From: DATEDA01 sp963789885
GTDB lineage: Bacteria; Pseudomonadota; Gammaproteobacteria; Burkholderiales; SG8-39
Assembly: GCA_963789885.1 (NCBI GenBank)
Contig: CAWBNB010000030.1
Span: 186,001 to 250,000 of the forward strand
Direction: 5' to 3'
DNA: 64,000 nucleotides
This document shows positions 1 to 10,668 of the stretch, piece by piece; the stretch's first letter is position 1, and each line of letters opens with the position of its first letter. Under the pieces are notes generated by a model. It did no database searches. It was given only the letters and a program-made list of their open reading frames with translations, and was not told the origin of the DNA. Position numbers and translations under genes: made by a program.

Positions 1-188
1 GTGGCGCCCTCGGGGTTCGCGCAGCCGATGATCACGTCCTCGATCTCGGCCGGATCGAGCTTCGCGCGCTCGATCGCGTGCTTGACGGCGTGTCCGCCCA
101 TCGTCGCGCCGTGGGTCATGTTGAGCGCGCCGCGCCAGGACTTGCAGAGCGGCGTGCGGGCGGTCGATACGATCACGGCTTCGGTCAT
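1..188 (-). CDS. Acetyl-CoA acyltransferase (thiolase), N-terminal part, cut by window edge
   Basis: The minus strand reads into the left edge with a start codon at 186-188. The 62 visible residues begin MTEAVIVSTARTPLCKSWRG and continue with a segment ending IIGCANPEGA, the typical N-terminus of a degradative thiolase, before the active-site cysteine region. The gene starts 17 bases after the stop of the FadJ-like gene on the same strand, so the two probably form a beta-oxidation operon in which the thiolase performs the last, thiolytic step. The catalytic Cys and His lie outside the window and cannot be checked. Confidence 0.85.
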   Translation of the reverse strand, partial: MTEAVIVSTARTPLCKSWRGALNMTHGATMGGHAVKHAIERAKLDPAEIEDVIIGCANPEGA

Positions 189-205
189 GGCTTCGCTCCG
201 GCGGT

Positions 206-2293
<2,088 letters not shown>

Positions 2294-2302
2294 GGATGAC
2301 CT

Positions 2303-2623
2303 CTAGTCCGGCGACACGAGCTTGAGTCCGGCGATCCCGGCGACGATCAGTCCGATGGCGCCGAGTCGGAGCGCGGTAGCCGGCTCGGCGAAGAGGAGGA
2401 TGCCAAGGATCGCGGTCCCCGCCGCGCCGATCCCGGTCCACACCGCGTAGCCGGTGCCGATCGGGATCGTCTTCAGCGCGAGGCCGAGCAGGAGGAGGCT
2501 GACCGCCATCGACGCGATGGTCCAGACGGTCGGCCACAGCCGCGTGAAGCCCGCGGTGTACTTGAGGCCGATCGCCCAGCCGATCTCGAACAGGCCGGCG
2601 ACGAAGAGGAGGATCCAGCTCAT
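2303..2623 (-). CDS. sugE: Small multidrug resistance family transporter, SugE/Gdx (guanidinium exporter) type
   Basis: A 106-residue protein with four hydrophobic segments and the SMR signature: MSWILLFVAGLFEIGWAIGL at the N-terminus with the essential membrane Glu13, then GLKYT, and AVWTGIGAAG in the third helix. The sequence follows E. coli SugE almost residue for residue in these regions, so the guanidinium-exporting Gdx branch is more likely than the EmrE/Qac drug branch; SMR proteins act as dual-topology dimers in the inner membrane. The gene ends 9 bases before the FadJ-like start on the same strand. I looked for a guanidine riboswitch in the 136 bases upstream and could not make a convincing one. 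Confidence 0.88.
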   Translation of the reverse strand: MSWILLFVAGLFEIGWAIGLKYTAGFTRLWPTVWTIASMAVSLLLLGLALKTIPIGTGYAVWTGIGAAGTAILGILLFAEPATALRLGAIGLIVAGIAGLKLVSPD

Positions 2624-2759
2624 GCGGGGGCGCGGGGGATGCGGAGCGAGCGGCGATTGTAGCCCCAGCCGCCGGGCGGCCGTGCTACGTTACGCGGCCC
2701 GCTGCCGCGGGCGGCACGGCGGCGCGAGTCCTGTGCCCACCACTTCCCGGGAGGCATCC

Positions 2760-3009
2760 ATGGATCTGATCATCTCGCTCGTCATCGGCGGCATCATCGG
2801 CTGGCTCGCCAGCATCGTGATGAAGACCAACGCCCAGATGGGGATCATCGCGAACGTCCTGGTGGGCGTCGTCGGCTCCGCTCTCGGGCACTGGGTGGCC
2901 GGCCTGCTCGGGATCGCCGCGGGCGGCATCGGCGCGTGGCTCGTGGCTCTCGCGCGGCGCGATCATCCTGATCGCGATCCTGCGCGCGATCGGCGTGTTC
3001 AAGAAGTAG
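2760..3009 (+). pseudogene. GlsB/YeaQ/YmgE (transglycosylase-associated) small membrane protein, frameshifted
   Basis: From the ATG at 2760 (preceded by GGGAGG) the frame gives MDLIISLVIGGIIGWLASIV and then KTNAQMGIIANVLVGVVGSA, the first two helices of the GlsB/YeaQ/YmgE stress-membrane family. After residues WLVALA (near 2954) the family continuation GAIILIAILRAIGVFKK followed by TAG (3007-3009) is found one frame over. One extra C at about 2955 explains it; removing it gives a normal 82-residue, three-helix protein. As written, the frame runs on into unrelated residues until 3107, overlapping the convergent SDR gene. This may be a sequencing error rather than real decay, because the bases after the shift still encode a perfect family C-terminus. 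Confidence 0.8.
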
Positions 3010-3027
3010 CGCGGCCGGCCCGTCGCT

Positions 3028-3804
3028 TCAGCGCCCGGCGCGCAAGCTCGCGAGCCCGATGCCGGCGGCGTCGAAGCCGCCGTCGACCGCGAGCGTCTGC
3101 CCGTTGACGTAGCTCGCCGCGTCGCTGCACAGGAACGCCACCGCCGAGGCGATCTCCTCCTCGGTCCCGTAGCGGTTGAGCGGGATCGCGTCGTGGTAGT
3201 CGGCGCGGATGTCGGGCGTGTGGACCTGCTTCGCCATCGCGGTGTCCACCGGCCCGGGCGCCACGGCGTTGACCCGGATGCCGCGCTCGCCGAGCTCGGC
3301 CGCCTGCTGCCGGGTGAGATGCATCAGCGCCGCCTTGCTGGTGCCGTAGGCCACGCGCAGCGTGCTCGCGCGCAGGCCCGAGATCGACCCGATGTTGACC
3401 ACGGCGCCGCCGCCGTTCGCGAGCATCACCGGCGCGCAGGCCTGGGTGCAGAGGAACGGGCCGGTGAGGTTGACCGCGATTACGCGCGCCCACTCGTCGT
3501 GGGTCGTCTCGAGGAGCGGTTTGAAGACCGCGATCCCCGCGTTGTTGACGAGCGCATCGATGCGACCGAAGCGCGCCGCGACCCGATCGACCCCGCGCTG
3601 CACCTGGGCCGGCTCGGCCACGTCGCACTCGATCGCGAGCACGCTCTCGCGCGGTGCGAGCGATTGCGCGGTCTGCGCGAGCGCCGCGGCGTCGATGTCG
3701 AGCAAGGCGACGCGATAACCGTCGGCGAGAAACCGGCGCGCGATCGCGAGGCCGATGCCGCGCGCGGCACCGGTGACGATCGCGACCTTGGCGTTCGCGC
3801 TCAT
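3028..3804 (-). CDS. Short-chain dehydrogenase/reductase (SDR), classical type
   Basis: A 258-residue classical SDR. The N-terminal NAD(P) motif is TGAARGIGLA (residues 11-20), NNAG follows at 87-90, and the catalytic Ser140, Tyr153 and Lys157 are present (IGSIS, YGTSK). Asp36 at the end of the second strand (ALLDIDA) suggests NAD rather than NADP preference. The C-terminal VNGQTLAVDGGFD is the usual SDR tail. It is divergent from livG and convergent with the GlsB-like gene. The substrate is not predictable; related proteins are annotated as 3-oxoacyl-ACP reductase-like or as sugar/alcohol dehydrogenases. Confidence 0.88.
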   Translation of the reverse strand: MSANAKVAIVTGAARGIGLAIARRFLADGYRVALLDIDAAALAQTAQSLAPRESVLAIECDVAEPAQVQRGVDRVAARFGRIDALVNNAGIAVFKPLLETTHDEWARVIAVNLTGPFLCTQACAPVMLANGGGAVVNIGSISGLRASTLRVAYGTSKAALMHLTRQQAAELGERGIRVNAVAPGPVDTAMAKQVHTPDIRADYHDAIPLNRYGTEEEIASAVAFLCSDAASYVNGQTLAVDGGFDAAGIGLASLRAGR

Positions 3805-3853
3805 CGGCGGATGCTATCCCGAATCCGGTTGTGCACCGCGCGACGCGAGGTGC

Positions 3854-3883
3854 TTCTCAGCCGGGCGGAATTTCTCGTACACT
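3854..3883 (+). promoter_or_regulatory. Candidate sigma-70 promoter for the liv operon
   Basis: TTCTCA (3854-3859) and TACACT (3878-3883) are spaced by 18 bases and lie about 58 bases before the livG start, in the 137-base gap between the divergent SDR and liv genes. Each hexamer matches four of six consensus positions, so this is only a plausible candidate. Confidence 0.3.
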
Positions 3884-3941
3884 GCTTCGGCCGAGCGAAC
3901 CGGACGCGGGTCTATCCGCGCCGCCCCGGCCTTTCCCGCCC

Positions 3942-4712
3942 ATGCCCATCCTGAGCGTCGAGGCGCTTTCGGTCCGGTTCGACGGCGTCGTCGCGCTCGA
4001 CCGGGTGTCGTTCGACGTCGAGCCCCGCCAGATCGTGGGCGTGATCGGACCCAACGGCGCGGGCAAGACCACGCTCTTCAATTGCCTGGGCCGGCTGTAC
4101 ACGCCGGATTCGGGCGCGATCGTCTACCGCGGGACGCCCATCCTCGGGCTGCCGCCGCACCGGCTCGCCGGCCTCGGCATCGGGCGCACCTTCCAGAACC
4201 TCGCGCTCTTCCCGACGATGTCGGTGCTGCAGAACGTCATGGTCGGCGCACACAGCCGCACCCGCAGCGGATTCGCGGCCAACGCGCTCGGCGTGCCGTG
4301 GGTCAGGCGCGAAGACGAGCAGAGCCGGCTCGAGGCGACGGAGCTGCTGCGGTTCCTCGGGATCGGTGCGCTGGCGGCGCATGCGGCGGCCGGCCTCCCC
4401 TTTGCGACGTTGAAGCGCGTCGAGCTTGCGCGCGCGCTCGCCAGCCGGCCGGCACTGCTGCTGCTCGACGAGCCCGCCGGCGGACTGAACCACGAGGAGG
4501 TGGCGGCGCTCGGGGCCCTGATCCGCCGCCTGCGCGACGAGCGCGGCCTGACGATCCTGCTCGTCGAGCATCACATGAACCTGGTCATGCAGGTCTCCGA
4601 CCGCGTCGTCGTGCTCGACTTCGGCCGGAAGATCGCCGAGGGCACCCCGGCCGAGGTGCAGCGCGATCCGGACGTGATCCGCGCCTACCTCGGCACGGAG
4701 AAGGCAGCTTGA
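3942..4712 (+). CDS. livG: Branched-chain amino acid-type ABC transporter, ATP-binding protein LivG
   Basis: 256 residues from the ATG at 3942, chosen because the ABC domain begins directly with MPILSVEALSVRFDGVVALD; a longer upstream reading adds only low-complexity sequence. Walker A is GPNGAGKT at about 36-43, the Q-loop region is FQNLALFPTMSVLQN, the signature segment is LKRVELARALASRP and Walker B is LLLLDEPAGGLNHEE, all in LivG style. It is the first gene of a five-gene livGFHMK set with overlapping ends (its TGA overlaps the livF TTG). It would energise import of branched-chain amino acids or, as is common in betaproteobacteria, of amides or aromatic acids. Confidence 0.92.
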   Translation: MPILSVEALSVRFDGVVALDRVSFDVEPRQIVGVIGPNGAGKTTLFNCLGRLYTPDSGAIVYRGTPILGLPPHRLAGLGIGRTFQNLALFPTMSVLQNVMVGAHSRTRSGFAANALGVPWVRREDEQSRLEATELLRFLGIGALAAHAAAGLPFATLKRVELARALASRPALLLLDEPAGGLNHEEVAALGALIRRLRDERGLTILLVEHHMNLVMQVSDRVVVLDFGRKIAEGTPAEVQRDPDVIRAYLGTEKAA

Positions 4713-5422
4713 GCACGCTGCTCGAGGTGCAGGGGCTCGAGGCCTACTACGGGCGGGTCAAAGCGCTCAACGGCGTGACCTTCACCCTCGCCTCCGGCGG
4801 CATCACCACCATCCTCGGGGCGAACGGCGCCGGCAAGACGACGACGCTGCGCGCGATCTCGCGCATGGTCCGCACCGCGGGCAGCATCCGCTTCGCCGGC
4901 GAGCCGATCGAGGCCTGCAGCACCGAGGACGTCGTCCGCCGCGGCGTGGCGCACGCGCCGGAGGGCCGCGGCACGTTCGCCCAGCTCACCGTGGAGGAAA
5001 ACCTGCGTCTCGGGGCGTGGGGACGGCGCGACCGGGCGGGCCTCGCGCAGGATTTCGCGCGCGTGTTCGGGTACTTCCCGGCGCTCCACGTGCGGCGGAA
5101 GCAGCAGGCGGGGACGCTCTCCGGCGGCGAGCAGCAGATGCTCGCCGTGGCGCGCGCGCTGATGCTCAAGCCGCGGTTGCTCCTGATGGACGAGCCGTCG
5201 CTCGGCCTCGCGCCGCTCGTCGTGCAGGAGATCTTCCGCATCCTGCGCGCGGTGAACGCGGAGACCGGCGTCGCCATCCTGCTGGTCGAGCAGAACGCCG
5301 CGCTCGCGCTCGACCTGGCGGACCACGTCTTCCTGCTGGAAACCGGCCGGGTGGTGATGGAGGGGCCGTCGGAGCTGCTGCGGCGGGACGACTCGATCCG
5401 CAAGGCTTACCTCGGCTACTGA
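4709..5422 (+). CDS. livF: Branched-chain amino acid-type ABC transporter, ATP-binding protein LivF
   Basis: 237 residues. The TTG start at 4709 overlaps the livG stop by four bases (TTGA), which aligns the protein with LivF (LSTLLEVQGLEAYYGRVKAL). Walker A is GANGAGKTTTLRAI, the signature LSGGEQQMLAVARAL and Walker B LLLMDEPSLGLAPL, followed by the H-loop-region segment ILLVEQNAALAL, where LivF has VEQN. It pairs with LivG on the cytoplasmic face of the LivHM permease. Translation is probably coupled to livG. Confidence 0.92.
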   Translation: MSTLLEVQGLEAYYGRVKALNGVTFTLASGGITTILGANGAGKTTTLRAISRMVRTAGSIRFAGEPIEACSTEDVVRRGVAHAPEGRGTFAQLTVEENLRLGAWGRRDRAGLAQDFARVFGYFPALHVRRKQQAGTLSGGEQQMLAVARALMLKPRLLLMDEPSLGLAPLVVQEIFRILRAVNAETGVAILLVEQNAALALDLADHVFLLETGRVVMEGPSELLRRDDSIRKAYLGY

Positions 5423-5434
5423 GGCGCCACCCGC

Positions 5435-6316
5435 ATGGACATTTTCATCCAGCAGGTCGTCTCGGGCCTCGCGACCGGCAGCATCTACGCGGCGCTCGCG
5501 CTCGCGCTCGTCATGATCTACGAGGCGACCGACGTGGTGAACTTCGCGCAGGGCGAGATGGCGATGTTCGCGACCTATGTCTGCTGGGCGATGCTGAGCG
5601 CCGGCGTACCTTACTGGGGCGCGTTCTGCGCCACGCTTGCGATCGCGTTCGCCGGCGGCCTGCTCATCGAGCGCGTCGTCATCCGGCCGGTCGAGAACGC
5701 GCCGATCCTCACGATCGTGATCATCACGATCGGGCTGCTGGTGATCTTCAACAGCCTTGCCGGCTGGATCTTCTCCTACGTCCAGAAGCCGTTCCCGAGC
5801 CCGTTTCCGAAGGAGCCGGTGCGCTTCGGCGACGTTGTGCTCGGCGCGCACGACCTCGGGCAGATCGGCGTCACCCTCATCGTCCTCGCGTGCATCTTCG
5901 TCTTCTTCCGCTTCACGCCGCTCGGGCTCGCGATGCGCGCGGCGGCGCAGAACCCGGTCTCGAGCCGCCTGGTCGGCATCCGCGTGGGCTGGATGCTCGC
6001 GCTCGGCTGGGGGCTCGCGGCGATGTTCGGCGCGGTGGCGGGCATGATGATCGCGCCGATCGTCTTCCTCGAGCCGAACATGATGGGCGGCATCCAGATC
6101 TACGCGTTCGCGGCCGCCACCCTCGGCGGGTTCACCAGCCCGGTCGGCGCGGTCGTCGGCGGGCTCGTCGTGGGCGTGGTGGAGAACCTGGTCGGCACCT
6201 ACGTGAGCTTCATCGGCACCGAGTTGAAGCTGACGGTGGCGCTCGCGATGATCATCATCGTGTTGCTCGTCAAGCCGAGCGGCCTCTTCGGCCGCACCGT
6301 GGTGAGACGCGTCTGA
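5435..6316 (+). CDS. livH: Branched-chain amino acid-type ABC transporter permease LivH
   Basis: A 293-residue hydrophobic protein with about eight membrane segments and the LivH hallmarks QVVSGLATGSIYAALALALV near the N-terminus, VVNFAQGEMAMFATY (residues 36-50) and the C-terminal GAVVGGLVVGVVENL. It starts 12 bases after livF and its TGA overlaps the livM ATG (TGATG). It forms half of the membrane channel with LivM. Confidence 0.92.
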   Translation: MDIFIQQVVSGLATGSIYAALALALVMIYEATDVVNFAQGEMAMFATYVCWAMLSAGVPYWGAFCATLAIAFAGGLLIERVVIRPVENAPILTIVIITIGLLVIFNSLAGWIFSYVQKPFPSPFPKEPVRFGDVVLGAHDLGQIGVTLIVLACIFVFFRFTPLGLAMRAAAQNPVSSRLVGIRVGWMLALGWGLAAMFGAVAGMMIAPIVFLEPNMMGGIQIYAFAAATLGGFTSPVGAVVGGLVVGVVENLVGTYVSFIGTELKLTVALAMIIIVLLVKPSGLFGRTVVRRV

Positions 6317-7311
6317 TGGCTCGCCGCGGCGCACCCGTCGTCGCGCTCGTCGCGGTGGCGATCGCGTGCGCGCTGCCGTTCCTCCTGAGCAACTTCCGTC
6401 TGTTCCAGTTCACGCAGGTGTACATCTACGCGATCGCGCTGCTCGGCCTGAACCTGCTGACCGGCTACAACGGCCAGATCTCGCTCGGCCACGGCGCGTT
6501 CTACGCGATCGGCGCGTATGCTGCGGCGATCATGATGGACCAGTGGCACGTGCCCTACGGGTGGACGATCCCGGCGGCCGGCCTGATCTCGCTCGCGGCG
6601 GGGTTCCTCTTCGGGTTGCCGGCGCTGCGCCTCGAGGGGCTCTATCTGGCGCTCGCCACGTTCTCCCTCGCACTCGCGACGCCGCAGATCCTCAAGTACT
6701 TCGAGCACTGGACCGGCGGTTCGCAGGGGATCGTGCTCACGAAGCCGTCGGCCCCGTTCGGACTGCCGCTCAATCCGGATCAGTGGCTGTACTTCCTCGC
6801 GCTCGCGGTGCTGCTTGCGGCGTTCTGGCTGGCGGCCAATCTGCTGCGCGGACGCATTGGCAGGGCGATCGTTGCGCTCCGCGACAACCAAATCGCGGCC
6901 CGGGCGATGGGCGTGAACGCCGCGCTCTACAAGTCGCTTACCTTCGGCGTGAGCGCGGCCTACACCGGGATCGCGGGCGCGCTGTCGGCGGTGGCGATCG
7001 CCTACGTCGCCCCCGACTCGTTCAACATCTTCCTGTCGATCACCCTGCTCATCGGCGTCGTGGTCGGCGGCCTCGCTTCGATCACGGGCGCGATCTACGG
7101 CGCGTTCTTCATCCAGTTCGTGCCGAACTGGGCGCAGGACATCTCGAAGGCCGCACCATGGGCGATCTTCGGTGCGTTCCTGATTCTCTTCATGTACTTT
7201 ATGCCGTACGGCATCGCCGGGGCGGTGCAGCGCATCGCGCAGCGCCTGCGGCGGCCGCGGAACACTGGCGAGGGGCCGGAGCCTCCGCCTTCCGTTCGTA
7301 CTACCGCGTAG
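6316..7311 (+). CDS. livM: Branched-chain amino acid-type ABC transporter permease LivM
   Basis: 331 residues from the ATG at 6316 that overlaps the livH stop. Membrane segments and LivM motifs are clear: LLGLNLLTGYNGQISLGHGA (about 47-66), LRLEGLYLALATFSLALATP, RAIVALRDNQIAARAMGVN (the cytoplasmic loop contacting the ATPases) and LLIGVVVGGLASITGAIYGA. The charged, proline-rich tail after YGIAGAVQR is typical. It is followed 11 bases later by the receptor gene livK. Confidence 0.92.
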   Translation: MARRGAPVVALVAVAIACALPFLLSNFRLFQFTQVYIYAIALLGLNLLTGYNGQISLGHGAFYAIGAYAAAIMMDQWHVPYGWTIPAAGLISLAAGFLFGLPALRLEGLYLALATFSLALATPQILKYFEHWTGGSQGIVLTKPSAPFGLPLNPDQWLYFLALAVLLAAFWLAANLLRGRIGRAIVALRDNQIAARAMGVNAALYKSLTFGVSAAYTGIAGALSAVAIAYVAPDSFNIFLSITLLIGVVVGGLASITGAIYGAFFIQFVPNWAQDISKAAPWAIFGAFLILFMYFMPYGIAGAVQRIAQRLRRPRNTGEGPEPPPSVRTTA

Positions 7312-7322
7312 AGGAGGAGTCG

Positions 7323-8534
7323 ATGAGAGCAAAACGGAGGCTAATTGCATTGTCCGTCGCGATCGGCCTGATCGCGTCGGCGGGGGGATTCGCGCAGACG
7401 CCGGGCGTCACCGCGACCGAGATCAAGGTCGGGAACATCAACCCGTACAGCGGCCCCGCTTCCGCCTACGGCACGATCGGCAAGTCGATCGGCGCCTACT
7501 TCAAGATGGTGAACGACCAGGGCGGGATCAACGGGCGCAAGATCAACTACATCTCCTACGACGACGGCTACAGCCCGCGCCGAAGGCGGTCGAGATGGCG
7601 CGCCGGCTGGTCGAGCAGGACCAGGTCGCGCTCATCTTCCAGTCGCTCGGCACGCCGTCGAACAGCGCCATCCACAAGTACATGAACCAGTCGAAGGTGC
7701 CGCAGCTCTTCGTCGCGACCGGTGCGAGCAAGTGGAACGACCCGAAGAACTTCCCGTGGACGATGGGCTGGCAGCCGAGCTACCAGACGGAAGGGCGTGT
7801 CTACGCGGCGTACGTCCTGCAGTCGGTCAAGGACGCGAAGATCGGCATCCTCTTCCAGAACGACGACTACGGGAAGGACTACCTCAAGGGCTTCGAGGAC
7901 GGCCTCGGCGACCGGGCGAAGCAGCTCATCGTCATGCGGCAGAGCTACGAGGTGACCGACCCGACGGTGGATTCGCAGATCGTGAACCTGAAGAACAGCG
8001 GCGCCAACGTGTTCTTCAACATCACCACGCCGAAGTTCGCGGTCCAGGCGATCAAGAAGTCGCTACGACATCGGCTGGCAGCCGCTGCACTTCCTGAACA
8101 ACGTCTCGACCTCGCTCGGCGCGGTCATGATCCCCGCCGGGACCGCGGCCTCGAAGGGCCTCGTCACCGCGCTGTACCAGAAGGAGGTCACCGATCCGCA
8201 GTGGGCGAACGACAAGGCCTTCCAGGACTGGATGGCGTGGATGAAGAAGTACTACCCCGAAGGCAAGCTCGACGACCAGTTCAACGCCTACGGCTACAGC
8301 GTGGCGATGACGCTCGCGTACGTGCTGAAGGCCTGCGGCAACGACTTGTCGCGCGAGAACATGATGCGCCAGGCGGCGAACATCAAGGACCTCGAGCTGC
8401 CGATGCTGCTGCCCGGCATCAAGATCAACACCAGCCCGACCGACTTCGCCCCGATCGAGCAGGCGAAGCTCGCCCGGTTCGACGGGGAGCGCTGGGTCCT
8501 CTTCGGCGAGCTGCTCGCGTCGGCGAGCCGCTGA
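7323..8534 (+). pseudogene. livK: LivK-type periplasmic amino-acid-binding protein, two frameshifts
   Basis: The start at 7323 follows a strong GAGGAGG. A signal peptide (MRAKRRLIALSVAIGLIASA, cleavage near GFAQ) leads into a LivK-family receptor (ATEIKVGNINPYSGPASAYG). The frame breaks twice. After DDGYSP (about 7577) the family sequence KAVEMARRLVEQDQVALIFQ continues one frame over; after QAIKKS (about 8062) one extra base moves the reading to YDIGWQPLHFLNN and on to the stop at 8534. The two shifts together restore the frame, and the corrected length of about 403 residues is normal. Two close indels in otherwise perfect coding sequence suggest assembly error, but real inactivation of the receptor cannot be excluded. 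Confidence 0.85.
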
Positions 8535-8551
8535 CGCCGCGGCACACCGCA

Positions 8552-8592
8552 CCGGCCGGGACCGCGCGGGAGGAGCGCGCGATCCCGGCCGG
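8552..8592. terminator. Strong inverted repeat between convergent genes, probable bidirectional terminator
   Basis: CCGGCCGGGA (8552-8561) pairs perfectly with TCCCGGCCGG (8583-8592); after one mismatch, CGCGC (8563-8567) pairs with GCGCG (8577-8581), leaving a 9-base loop. It sits exactly between the convergent livK and the small exported-protein gene. No T-tract follows on either strand, which is common in very GC-rich genomes, so termination efficiency is uncertain. Confidence 0.55.
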
Positions 8593-8601
8593 GCAGCCGA
8601 C

Positions 8602-8880
8602 TTACGGGGCGACGTAGCCTTCGCCGATCGCCTTCGCAAACGCGGCGAACTCGGCGGCCGTCATCCGGCCTTTGCCCCTCGCCATCGCGTCGAACTTCTT
8701 CTCGAGCACGGTCATGGCGTCCCGCTTGGTGATCATGCCGTCCTTGTCGACCATGCCGAGCTGCTTCATCTGGACCATCAGGCGGTTCTCGGGGTCGATC
8801 GACTGGGCGTTCGCGGCCTGGCCGAGGCCGAGCGCGATACCAAGGGCGAGCGTCGAGAGCGCTACTTTCGTGCGGTTCAT
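8602..8880 (-). CDS. Small exported protein with an EF-hand-like segment, function unknown
   Basis: 92 residues. The start at 8880 gives a clear signal peptide (MNRTKVALSTLALGIALGLG, cleavage near ANAQ), so the product is periplasmic or secreted, about 68 residues when mature. VDKDGMITKRDAMTVLEKKF looks like half an EF-hand, with Asp at loop positions 1 and 3 but no Glu at position 12, so calcium binding is doubtful. The pattern of one helix pair followed by GRMTAAEFAAFAKAIG (a second EF-hand-like helix) recalls small EF-hand proteins of betaproteobacteria. It may be co-transcribed with the possible small gene just upstream. Confidence 0.75.
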   Translation of the reverse strand: MNRTKVALSTLALGIALGLGQAANAQSIDPENRLMVQMKQLGMVDKDGMITKRDAMTVLEKKFDAMARGKGRMTAAEFAAFAKAIGEGYVAP

Positions 8881-8882
8881 CG

Positions 8883-9125
8883 TCAGTCTCCTGTACGTGG
8901 TTGGTTGTCGAGAGCTCTCGAAGCCTTGAGCTCCAGCCTTGGTCGCGCGGGGCGCGGGTCGCTTACATCCGGCGCGGGCGTTGCCCGAGCGTCCGGCACC
9001 GGCGTCGCCCACGCGGCCCGCGTGCGCGCGATCACGCACACGGCGGCCGCGCGGATCGGGCAGGGTGCCGGTGAGCGATTGACGGTCGCGGCCGGCGCGA
9101 GCTCGATGGGAAGGCCTGCTTCCAT
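8883..9125 (-). CDS. Possible small protein of unknown function
   Basis: An 80-residue frame from an ATG at 9125 preceded, five bases upstream, by a near-perfect ribosome site (AAAGGAGG) and ending 3 bases before the start of the EF-hand-like gene on the same strand. The composition is Ala/Pro/Arg-rich with no signal peptide, membrane segment or recognised domain, so only the ribosome site and the tight spacing support it. It could equally be a leader region. The rest of this gap (9126-9261) separates it from the divergent cyclase gene and holds no further gene. Confidence 0.35.
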   Translation of the reverse strand: MEAGLPIELAPAATVNRSPAPCPIRAAAVCVIARTRAAWATPVPDARATPAPDVSDPRPARPRLELKASRALDNQPRTGD

Positions 9126-9261
9126 GCCGCCTCCTTTGGTAGTTCGGCGTAGTCGAGGCGAACGCGCTGCACTTACATGGTGCGTTGCCGCGAGGCCGGG
9201 GTAAGGCGGTCGCGCCGATTCCCGACCGACGACCGCGCAGCGGCGGCGCAAGGAGAAGGTC

Positions 9262-10662
9262 ATGCACACGGAAGCGACAGACGGATTTCGATCGACGACC
9301 ACGGCGCGGCGCTCCGCGGCATGGGCGCGGCTGTCCGCCTGGCTCAGGCAGGCCGACCTCGGGCGCCTGCCGCGACACGTCGTGCGCCGGATCGCCGAGC
9401 AGGACCGGGCGAACGAGATCCTGATCGGGTGGGTGCAGGCGGGACTGGTCGCGACGTTCGCGGCGCTCTACTTCACCGCGCGCATGACGGCGCCGGCGGA
9501 CGCCGTGTTCCACCCGGTGCCGTGGGCGCTCGGGATCTATGCGGCATTCACCGCGTGGCGTCTGTACCGCGCCTACGGCGACCGCGTCACCCACGCGGTG
9601 CGCCTCGTGTCCTCGCTGGTCGACGTCGCGCTACTGATGATCACGATCTGGAGCTTCCACATCCAGTACAACCAGCCGGCGGCGTTCTACCTCAAGGCGC
9701 CGACGCTGCTCTACATCTTCATCTTCATCGCGCTCCGGGCGCTCACGCTCGCGCCCGGGTACGTGCTCTTTACCGGCCTCGTCGCCGCGGCCGGCTGGCT
9801 CGCGCTGGTCGGCTACGCGCTCGCCGGACCGGGCGGCATGGCCCTGGTGACCCGCGACTACGTGGCGTACATGACCTCGGCGCGCGTCCTCGTCGGCGGC
9901 GAGATCGACAAGGTGCTCTCGATCCTGATCGTGACGCTGATCCTCGCGGCCGGCGCTGCCCGGGCCCGCTCGCTCCTGCACCGCGCGGTCGCCGAGGGCG
10001 CCGCCGCGGGACGACTCGCCGAGTTCTTCTCCCCCGAGGTGGCCGCGACCATCGTCGGTGCCGACGAGTCGTTGCGTCCCGGCGACGGCCGCCAGACCGA
10101 AGCCGCGGCGATGTTCATCGACATGCGGGGCTTCACGAAGCTCGCGGCGCAGCTCGCGCCGCGCGAGCTGATCGCGCTCCTCGGCGCCTACCAGAGCGTC
10201 GCCGTGCCGGTCATCCAGTCCTCGGGCGGCAGCATCACCACCTTTCTGGGCGACGGCGTCATGGTGACGTTCGGGGCAACGCGCCGCTCGACGACCTACG
10301 CGGCGGATGCATTCCGCTGCGCCGAGCGCCTGCTTGACGCACTCGGCGCGTGGGCGGCGGAGCGGAGCGTGGCCGGGCTGCCCGCACCGGGCGTCGGCGT
10401 CGGGATCGCGCTCGGCACGGTGACCTGCGGGGCGGTCGGGGCGGAAGGCCGGCTCGAGTACGCGGTGATCGGCGATCCGGTCAACCGCGCGGCGAAGCTC
10501 CAGAACCACACCAAGGCCGAGGGCGTCCGTGCGCTCGCCACGCCACTCGCCCGCACGCGCGCGATCGAGCAGGGCTACGAGCCGGTGCGCGCCGCGACGG
10601 TGCTCGCGGCGCGCGCCGTGGCCGGGATCGCGGAGCCGATCGACCTGGTCGTGATCGAATAG
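9262..10662 (+). CDS. Membrane-anchored class III adenylate/guanylate cyclase
   Basis: 466 residues, start at 9262 after AAGGAGAAGG. Residues about 50-250 contain five or six hydrophobic segments (for example ILIGWVQAGLVATFAALYF and LVSSLVDVALLMITIWSF). The C-terminal class III cyclase domain (about 275-450) has MFIDMRGFTKLAAQ with the first metal Asp, SITTFLGDGVMVTFGA with the GDG turn and second metal Asp region, and IGDPVNRAAKLQNHTK with the transition-state Asn/Arg region. It should make cyclic AMP at the inner membrane; the membrane part is not a recognised sensor domain. Transcription is convergent with the response regulator gene, 6 bases away. Confidence 0.88.
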   Translation: MHTEATDGFRSTTTARRSAAWARLSAWLRQADLGRLPRHVVRRIAEQDRANEILIGWVQAGLVATFAALYFTARMTAPADAVFHPVPWALGIYAAFTAWRLYRAYGDRVTHAVRLVSSLVDVALLMITIWSFHIQYNQPAAFYLKAPTLLYIFIFIALRALTLAPGYVLFTGLVAAAGWLALVGYALAGPGGMALVTRDYVAYMTSARVLVGGEIDKVLSILIVTLILAAGAARARSLLHRAVAEGAAAGRLAEFFSPEVAATIVGADESLRPGDGRQTEAAAMFIDMRGFTKLAAQLAPRELIALLGAYQSVAVPVIQSSGGSITTFLGDGVMVTFGATRRSTTYAADAFRCAERLLDALGAWAAERSVAGLPAPGVGVGIALGTVTCGAVGAEGRLEYAVIGDPVNRAAKLQNHTKAEGVRALATPLARTRAIEQGYEPVRAATVLAARAVAGIAEPIDLVVIE

Positions 10663-10668
10663 ACGGGG

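Noticed and set aside
2624..2759. Guanidine riboswitch upstream of the SugE/Gdx gene
   Set aside because: Two ACG-containing loops are present by chance, but I could not form the paired hairpins of any guanidine riboswitch class.
4685..6334. Long minus-strand frame opposite livF/livH
   Set aside because: Shadow of the liv genes, rich in Arg, Asp, Glu and His, no domain.
8881..9594. Long upstream extension of the EF-hand-like gene
   Set aside because: The signal peptide starts at 8880; upstream residues are low complexity and cross the divergent cyclase gene.
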